NCBI GenBank assembly: GCA_033032865.1
Contig: JAWHQI010000028.1
Coordinates: 5,971,001 to 6,035,000, forward strand
Direction of reading: 5' to 3'
Length of the DNA: 64,000 nt
DNA from: Dactylorhiza incarnata
Taxonomy: Eukaryota; Streptophyta; Magnoliopsida; Asparagales; Orchidaceae
The translations under genes were made by a program, and so were the position numbers. Below the pieces are notes generated by a model, which did not search any database, was not told where the DNA came from, and worked only from the letters and a program-made list of their open reading frames with translations. Positions 58,403 through 64,000 of this stretch are shown in pieces; within the stretch, counting starts at the first letter, position 1, and each line of letters opens with the position of its first letter.

Positions 58403-59756
58403 TGTTAGAATTTTTTCTGTGAGGTGGACTAGGTTCGCCGAGACGTCCCGATGAAGTCGTGAGCAAAAATTAGAGCCTATTCAGACTCTCACGAGCGCGC
58501 GTTAATTCAGTCGCGCGAACGGTCGAAGCCTGTGATAGGTGGGCTAGATCGTCTCGTAAATTCATGTCGCGATCTTGGTCTCGCCCCTCGCACATATTTT
58601 GGCATGGCTGTAAAATCCAATTAATTCATGGATTTTATATTTCATTTATGGAGTTATAATTGGGTTTATTAATCCAATTTGTAACCCCCCATAAGGCTTC
58701 TCCTATTAAAAGCCTAAAGCCTTCTATGCCATTCATCCTAACCCAAAAAACGTGAAGAGGGGTGACAGAGAGCGCAATTTTTTAGAAACTGTCGCTCCTC
58801 CTTTTTCTGAAACCGCTGAGATCAGAGCCTCTTCCGCCTCCAACGCTGGGATCGATCTCGTCAACAGTGAAACCGGCGAAGTGGTGGTTTCCTACAGAGG
58901 GATCCGGCGACTACTGTTCTTTATCTCCCGGCTAGGTCAAAGCATCCGGGATCCTCTCTTCCCCTTCACGATCGAGTGAAACGACCGGCTCTAGATCTTT
59001 CCCGCTGCGTTGCTCTCTTCAGTTTTGGCGACATAGGAGCGACCTCTTCTTCGATCTCTGGAGGAGCTGAGTACTGTGCTGCCATCTTCATCGATCTAGG
59101 ATCGAGCAGCACCAGATCTGTTCTGATTCTTGGAGGAAGAGATCCAAATCCGAGGTATACTTGAGAGTTTTCATTTGGCAGAATTCCTTTATATAAATAA
59201 AAATAAATATTCTCTTTCATTTATCAAGTATTTTGGGAGCCAGATCTAACATGCTAATGGAGATTCTCAGGCTTTCATCTCCTAATTAATGGACTGTTGC
59301 TTGTACAGAGAATTGTCGTGAAGCTCTTTCTAAACATCGCATTTATATACTTGTATGTTTGTGATAATTTTCTTCGTTGTAGAGTTCAAGCTTGTATATC
59401 ACTGCATGTTAAAAGGGTCTTCGGGCGCGGCGGATTTCATTAAGAACAACACATCTCAGCTGTTGCGAATATCTGCAATCATGAAGCATGAGCAGGAATT
59501 AAAGAGCGGTATAATTTAATTCCGCACTTCAGTTATTTTATCGCTCTACTTCAGCTTAGTATTATTTGTGTGTTTCTCAATTTGCGATTTCAATTAGATA
59601 ATATAGTCTGCGTTTATAATTTCACTTGAGACAAATAATATTTGGATAAGAACGATCCTTGTGCGTTTTTTGTTGTCGCTGTATTCAGCCAAAAATAATT
59701 ATCCTTAATTTCGATAATACAATTTCGTAGCGACACGCGCTTTTAGTTTTATTATG
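58403..59756 (+). repeat. 3' LTR of copia element Z
   Basis: It starts TGTTAGAATTTTTTC and matches the 5' LTR with scattered substitutions and small indels. Its end reads ...TTTTATTATG where the other LTR has ...TTTTATTAACA, so the last bases have been lost or replaced at the junction with W. Confidence 0.85.
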
Positions 59757-60724
59757 ACCAAATTTAATCCTAGGGGTGGGTCTCCCATGTGAGTCAAAGT
59801 CAATGTGGGTCATAGTCGTCAAGTGTCGAGTCAATGTTTATGCGACAGGGTTAAATTCAAGCGTTAACGATTTTTGAGATGCATATAATTTTGTGAGATT
59901 TATTTAATATTAACTTGAATAAACGATGACGGAATTGAACGAAATGAGTTTCATTGCACTCGCAGTAACCATACGAGTCTAATGCAACTGATTGTGATCA
60001 ATTCCGAGTTTGATTGCTTAAATTGTGATTTCAGGGTGATCGTGTCGAATGACATTACTTAAAATGGTCACTTTCGCTAAATGACCTCGAATTCAAACAA
60101 AACAAGTTGTGTTACATTCGTAAGGGTCATACAAATCTAATGCTACAGACAGAAGTCAATTTTGAGTTTATTTTCTCAAAATGATATTTCAGGAAAACTG
60201 TGCCAAACAACGTAGCCTAAAATGGTTACTTTCACAAAACGACCTCGAATTCAAACGAAACGAGTTATGTTGCACTCGTACGGGTCATACGAGTCTAATG
60301 CAACCGACGGAAGTTAATTCTGATCTCATTTGCTCAAAATGATATTCCAGGGTGACTGTGTCGAATACCGTGGCCTAAAACGGTTACTTTCACCAACGAC
60401 CTCGGATTCAGACGAAACGAGTTGAATGACACTCATATGGGTCATACAAATCTAATACAACCAACTGAAGTCAATTCTGAGTTCAGTTGCTCAAAATGAT
60501 ATTTTGGGGGTTGTTGTGTTTGTTTTGATCTCGCGAGAGCATTGCCACTGAACGAGATCGATTCCGAGTTAATTTACTTAACTGTTTATATTTACTCATC
60601 GTACCTCAAACTGATATTAATATGAGGTGGAGGTCGGGTTGTGATTCACTATGACCTGATCTAAGCTCCTCCAAGGGTTCAATTGGACCAGTTAGACCCT
60701 TTTTTTTTAAGTTGGGATGTTATA
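59757..60724 (-). repeat. Giant LTR W, right part
   Basis: 59757-60418 repeats 44856-45517 with the same length (662 bases). 60419-60724 continues the W sequence past the point where the left copy stops, with a further unit of the repeat of about 157 bp, and ends GGGATGTTATA, a decayed giant-LTR tip. There is no coding sequence. Confidence 0.65.
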
Positions 60725-60873
60725 TATTGTGCTTCCCCGAAGAATTGCGACCTGTCTCCTATCCGTCGCTAAGCATCACAGTATTCTTCTTCACCGACTT
60801 TTTCTTCCTCTGCCCAAAGTCCACGCTCACTGCACGAAGATGACGTCGAGAATTTCATCCCTGATTTTGTAAT
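60725..60873. other. Short segment between W and solo LTR S
   Basis: 150 bases with no recognisable content. The minus strand carries GATGAAATTCTCGACGTC, possibly the end of a chromovirus internal region, and its last five bases (GTAAT) are the target of the next insertion. Confidence 0.35.
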
Positions 60874-63035
60874 TGTAACACCCCAACCTAGTTTTACCAC
60901 AAATCAGCAGTCCGGTCGGGCCCCGTGATAAGAAGTAAACTAAGTAGCGGTAATAAAAATGGTACATCGCAGGCACAAATGAATAGTGCTAAGAGAGTAC
61001 TTACAACTGAAATAGTAAAAGAAGCTAAAAATAAGAGTGTACCTCAAATTTTGAATTCACAGAGACACTAAAAATTTGAAAGAGTCACAATGCTTGGAAA
61101 ACTGTAATCTTAAACATAGTCTAATACAAGAACCATTAGAAAAATCCCGATACATGTCAAATATCACAGAACAGTACTAAAAGGACAAACTACATCATGT
61201 AAACAAACTAAAAGAAGAGCGAACTGCAGGCATGCTCATCCTAGGCGCAACACCCCACCTGTGACTCCTGTAATAAGAAGCCCAAAAATGGGTCAGCCCA
61301 ACTGGAGAGTAAGAAAGATCATTCTTCTTAGTGACACTAAAATATATTTGGAAGAAACATACATGCATGCTTTTTAAAATAATATTTTCATGCCATGGGA
61401 ACAATATTTACTATTATACTTTGCATGCTTTTATAAAATAGGGCTGGAAAATAAATGTCTGTTCTAGCATAACCATGTTATGCATTTTCATTCAAGTTTC
61501 AAAAATATTTAACCATAGAGATTTTCTACATTTCCGCATGAACTTGAATTCTAGTTGTCTTATGCTTGTCATTCTTCATATTCTAGGTGAGCAACTTCTT
61601 CTGCGCATTCTAACAATCCAAGTCTCAACTAATGCGCGCAGGGGTTCTAGTGTCCCCAGGTCACAGACTTGTATCTATTAAATTTCTAAATGGAGAAACG
61701 TCTCCCTGAAATTGAGGCTCATAGGGTCTACTAAGCCCTATGAGTAAGATAGTGCGCCTCTATCTATCACGAGAAAGAAAGTCTCATTCATGCCTCCTAA
61801 CTATTTTCCGTTACCGGTTGGATTTTAAATTTGTTAAACTGACTAATTTTATGTCATATTTCATCAACATGTTGAACATTAATGTCTGGATAAATGTGGT
61901 TGTACAATATTACAATTATCCTCCTACTATACGAGGGATACAATCTGTGCATATAATTATTTGATATGTCTAACCAAAACGAACATAATTTCTTACATTG
62001 GGATTACGACGTTCGTAAACAAGTCGTGGCGACATGGTTCCTTTTTAGATTACTTTGAAGAGCACGTAGAAATCTCCTCTGATGTACTACGAGACTCTCT
62101 TCCCTGAATCACATTGCTGACCATACAGGGTTAAATGTTAAGCATATAATTGGAACCTCTTATAAATTTCTAGAATAAATTTCATGGCGCAGAGATGGGG
62201 AAACTTACCACCTCGCTGACAAAGGAGGGTTACGAAATTTGAAACGGAAATGAGAACAACTTCGGCTTCTGACTAAGAAAGGGGAAAAATCATGAGTCCT
62301 AACGTACAAAATTGAAACATGCGGGAGACGAGTTCATAGAAGCGTTAGAGAAATGTTTTCCTGTGATTTACTTGAAGAAGTCGGAGGGGTAAGGGGGGTC
62401 AGTCGAGGGTCAAATGTCGTAAGAGAAGTCGTCGGGGTCTAGCAGCAAACAGAAGAGGCGTCGACCAGCCGCCTTGAGCAGGGAGAAAACGCCGACAATG
62501 AATAGAGCACACCTATACCCGAGAATTCAGGTTTTCTGCCGATGGGAGGAACGCTTGAAGATGTCGATGAGGGGGAGAGCGCCTTCACCAGCCGCTGGAA
62601 TCCTCTTTGTCGATGATTACTGGGAACCGAAACGAGTAACCCTAAACGTTCTCTCGCTCGGAATAAGGGGGAGGAAGAGACGATCGACGGTTTCTCTTCA
62701 AACGCCGCACGGGAGGGTCTTTAAAAACTGGCGAGAGCGATACGCGCATAAGGAGCGGTTACCTAAACCGTGGGGAAGGATTTTTGTCAATTTTACAAGA
62801 TTGCCCCTACTTTAATACCTTTCCATCTTTGTGCTAATCCTTGCTAAACAAAAATAAAATAAAATAAAACTTCGCAGTCACTAAAGTTCGTACCATACAG
62901 AAGGAGATTTAATCCGAGGCTAAGACTGCAAAAGATAAACATACCTCAATCTGAAGACTGTGCGGTAAAAAAAAGTTAAACGCGATCGAGCCCTGAAATT
63001 ATATTTCGGTGTCACATTAAGTTACAGGTGTTGCA
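60874..63035. mobile_element. Solo LTR S with target duplication GTAAT
   Basis: The 2162-bp segment begins TGTAACACCCC and ends GGTGTTGCA, with the tips near-inverted copies of each other. It is flanked by GTAAT (60869-60873 and 63036-63040). No primer site or gene is present. The tip resembles those of giant LTRs, so a chromovirus-like origin is likely. The open frame at 62474-62815 lies in a GC-richer leader-like part and matches nothing I know. Orientation is not certain. Confidence 0.85.
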
Positions 63036-63040
63036 GTAAT

Positions 63041-64000
63041 TGGGTATGTGCTGAGATTACTAGTCCACCAAAGGAAAACCCACAGGTCCAAGAGCATGAA
63101 CATGAAGGATAGGGGTCTTGCCACTCAAACCACTCTCAATATCATCTATAGTCGCATCTAGGAGGTCTCATCGCACACTCGAGAGTGCATATGAACTCTC
63201 TCTCCCAAACCAAACGTTGTGATAGGTTGGGGGAAGAGGCAAGCTCCGAGCGTGCAATGGAGAGCTCGCGAGTTCTAATTGAGGTCTCTTGTGGGATTAT
63301 TGCAAGTCATCTTTCCCTTCTACAAGAGGTCGTATTTATAGGCAACGAATCTAGGGGTGCCTATGTACTAATGGGCGGACCCCACCCACGTGTGAACCTG
63401 ATCAGGCTGCCGGAGAGGTCTTACGAGCTAGTGAAAACATTGGACGAGCTGCAAAATAGGCCCAAGAGGTCGGAGTTGCTGAAAGGGTCTTAGACGAGCT
63501 CAAAGTAAGCTGTATGCGAGTTATACAAGGCTTCCGTTCAACTGTCTGTGGGTTCGCGGTCAATCTCCTGATGTCATGTTGTCACTGTCACTAATAAGAT
63601 GATGATTTTCCTCGACGAATATGAGTTGTACATTAGTTGTAAGATGAGGTTTATCATTACAATATCAAATTAATTGTAGCCATTGAATTTACTTTCAAAG
63701 CAAATATTTTTTATATACAATTTAAATTAATTGTTTAGATAATATTTTATTAAAATACCATATTAACATTTTAACGAAGATGGAGTTTGAACCTACGATT
63801 ATCCAACTACACTAAATCTAAACTACATACAAAGAAATACTTTTGCACCCCATAGTGTAACCCGTTAGGCCCTTCAGAAATCATTATGAACCGTCTGATC
63901 TCGTGGAAATCAAATATAGCCGTTCGACTGGCTACGTGGTGTAATGATGAAGCACATGCTAATTTTACTAGTTCTCTTATATCTATCGGGTATCCTAGCC
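63041..64000 (-). repeat. Decayed LTR-like sequence, probably Tat-type
   Basis: 63150-63350 resembles the part around the TATA box in the gag-only element's LTR (GGAGGTCTCATCGCACAC versus GGAGGTCTCACCGCACAC at 35009, then CTCCCAAACCAAACG), with TATAAATA on the minus strand at 63333-63340. An open frame at 63185-63493 runs across this and is not a recognised protein. 63600-64000 is AT-rich with nothing I can identify. Confidence 0.4.

Larger units (their letters stand above)
45518..59756 (+). mobile_element. Ty1/copia element Z, interrupted by solo LTR V
   Basis: LTRs at 45518-46870 and 58403-59756 flank an initiator-Met primer site, gag, protease, integrase, RT and RNase H in copia order. 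Without V the element is about 8.1 kb. The left tip reads TATTAG where the right LTR has TGTTAG, and the last three bases of the right LTR are altered. In place of a 5-bp target duplication the element is flanked by 662-bp direct repeats of LTR W. Several frames are broken, so it is not autonomous. Confidence 0.85.

Noticed and set aside
58752..58979. 75-residue frame in the 3' LTR of Z
   Set aside because: The matching place in the 5' LTR has a different frame because of an indel, so it is leader sequence and not a gene.
62474..62815. 113-residue frame in solo LTR S
   Set aside because: It lies in a GC-richer LTR stretch and has no recognisable domain or second copy to test it against.

Overview
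The window is nuclear DNA of a plant, almost certainly a flowering plant with a large, repeat-rich genome. I see no host protein-coding gene, tRNA or rRNA. Nearly everything I can assign is an LTR retrotransposon, a solo LTR or a fragment, mostly nested inside one another. The lineages are recognisable from protein motifs: Ty3/gypsy Tat-type (C-x2-H-x4-H-x4-C gag knuckle, extra RNase H, antisense ORFs between pol and the 3' LTR), Ty3 chromovirus-like giant LTRs (TGTAACATC start, initiator-Met primer site), and Ty1/copia (CCHC gag, DSGA protease, YVDD reverse transcriptase).

Layout. 1-10904: a Tat-type element on the minus strand whose 3' LTR lies off the left edge. It holds broken gag, pro, RT, RNase H and integrase (10377 down to 4745), then a repeat-rich spacer, then two plus-strand (antisense) genes. 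The more downstream of these has its own TATA box, and each gene has an intron that keeps frame. 10905-12331: unassigned. 12332-12644: a 313-bp foldback element. 12691-25710: a non-autonomous element with giant LTRs (6.26 and 4.71 kb) around a 2-kb internal region with only pol scraps. 25711-33253: a second giant LTR (minus) into which a copia solo LTR (target duplication CGAAC) and a deleted copia element (target duplication CTATC) have jumped; it carries a 97-bp tandem array.

33254-43718: a mosaic of two copies of one copia-like LTR, the 3' end of an old SIRE-like copia element, and a Tat U3 fragment. Into the SIRE-like piece has jumped a gag-only Tat-type element (34876-40077) whose LTRs carry long arrays of about 50-bp G-rich hairpin units just upstream of the TATA box. 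43719-60724: a giant LTR (W) interrupted by a copia element (Z, 45518-59756). Z in turn carries a 6.17-kb solo LTR (V) between integrase and RT, flanked by a perfect ATGTG duplication. Z is flanked by 662-bp direct repeats of W, which is unusual. 60874-63035: a further solo LTR with target duplication GTAAT; the rest to 64000 is LTR debris.

The genes do not form a host pathway. They are gag/pol parts of separate elements, nearly all disabled by stops, frameshifts or insertions; the copia RT-RNase H frame (56184-57770) is the longest undamaged one. The most interesting content is in the non-coding parts: spliced antisense genes, an LTR hairpin kept by a compensatory base change, a long perfect palindrome shared by three LTR copies, hairpin/G-run arrays in a promoter-proximal U3, and dense CG-containing palindromic words that recur in unrelated element families.
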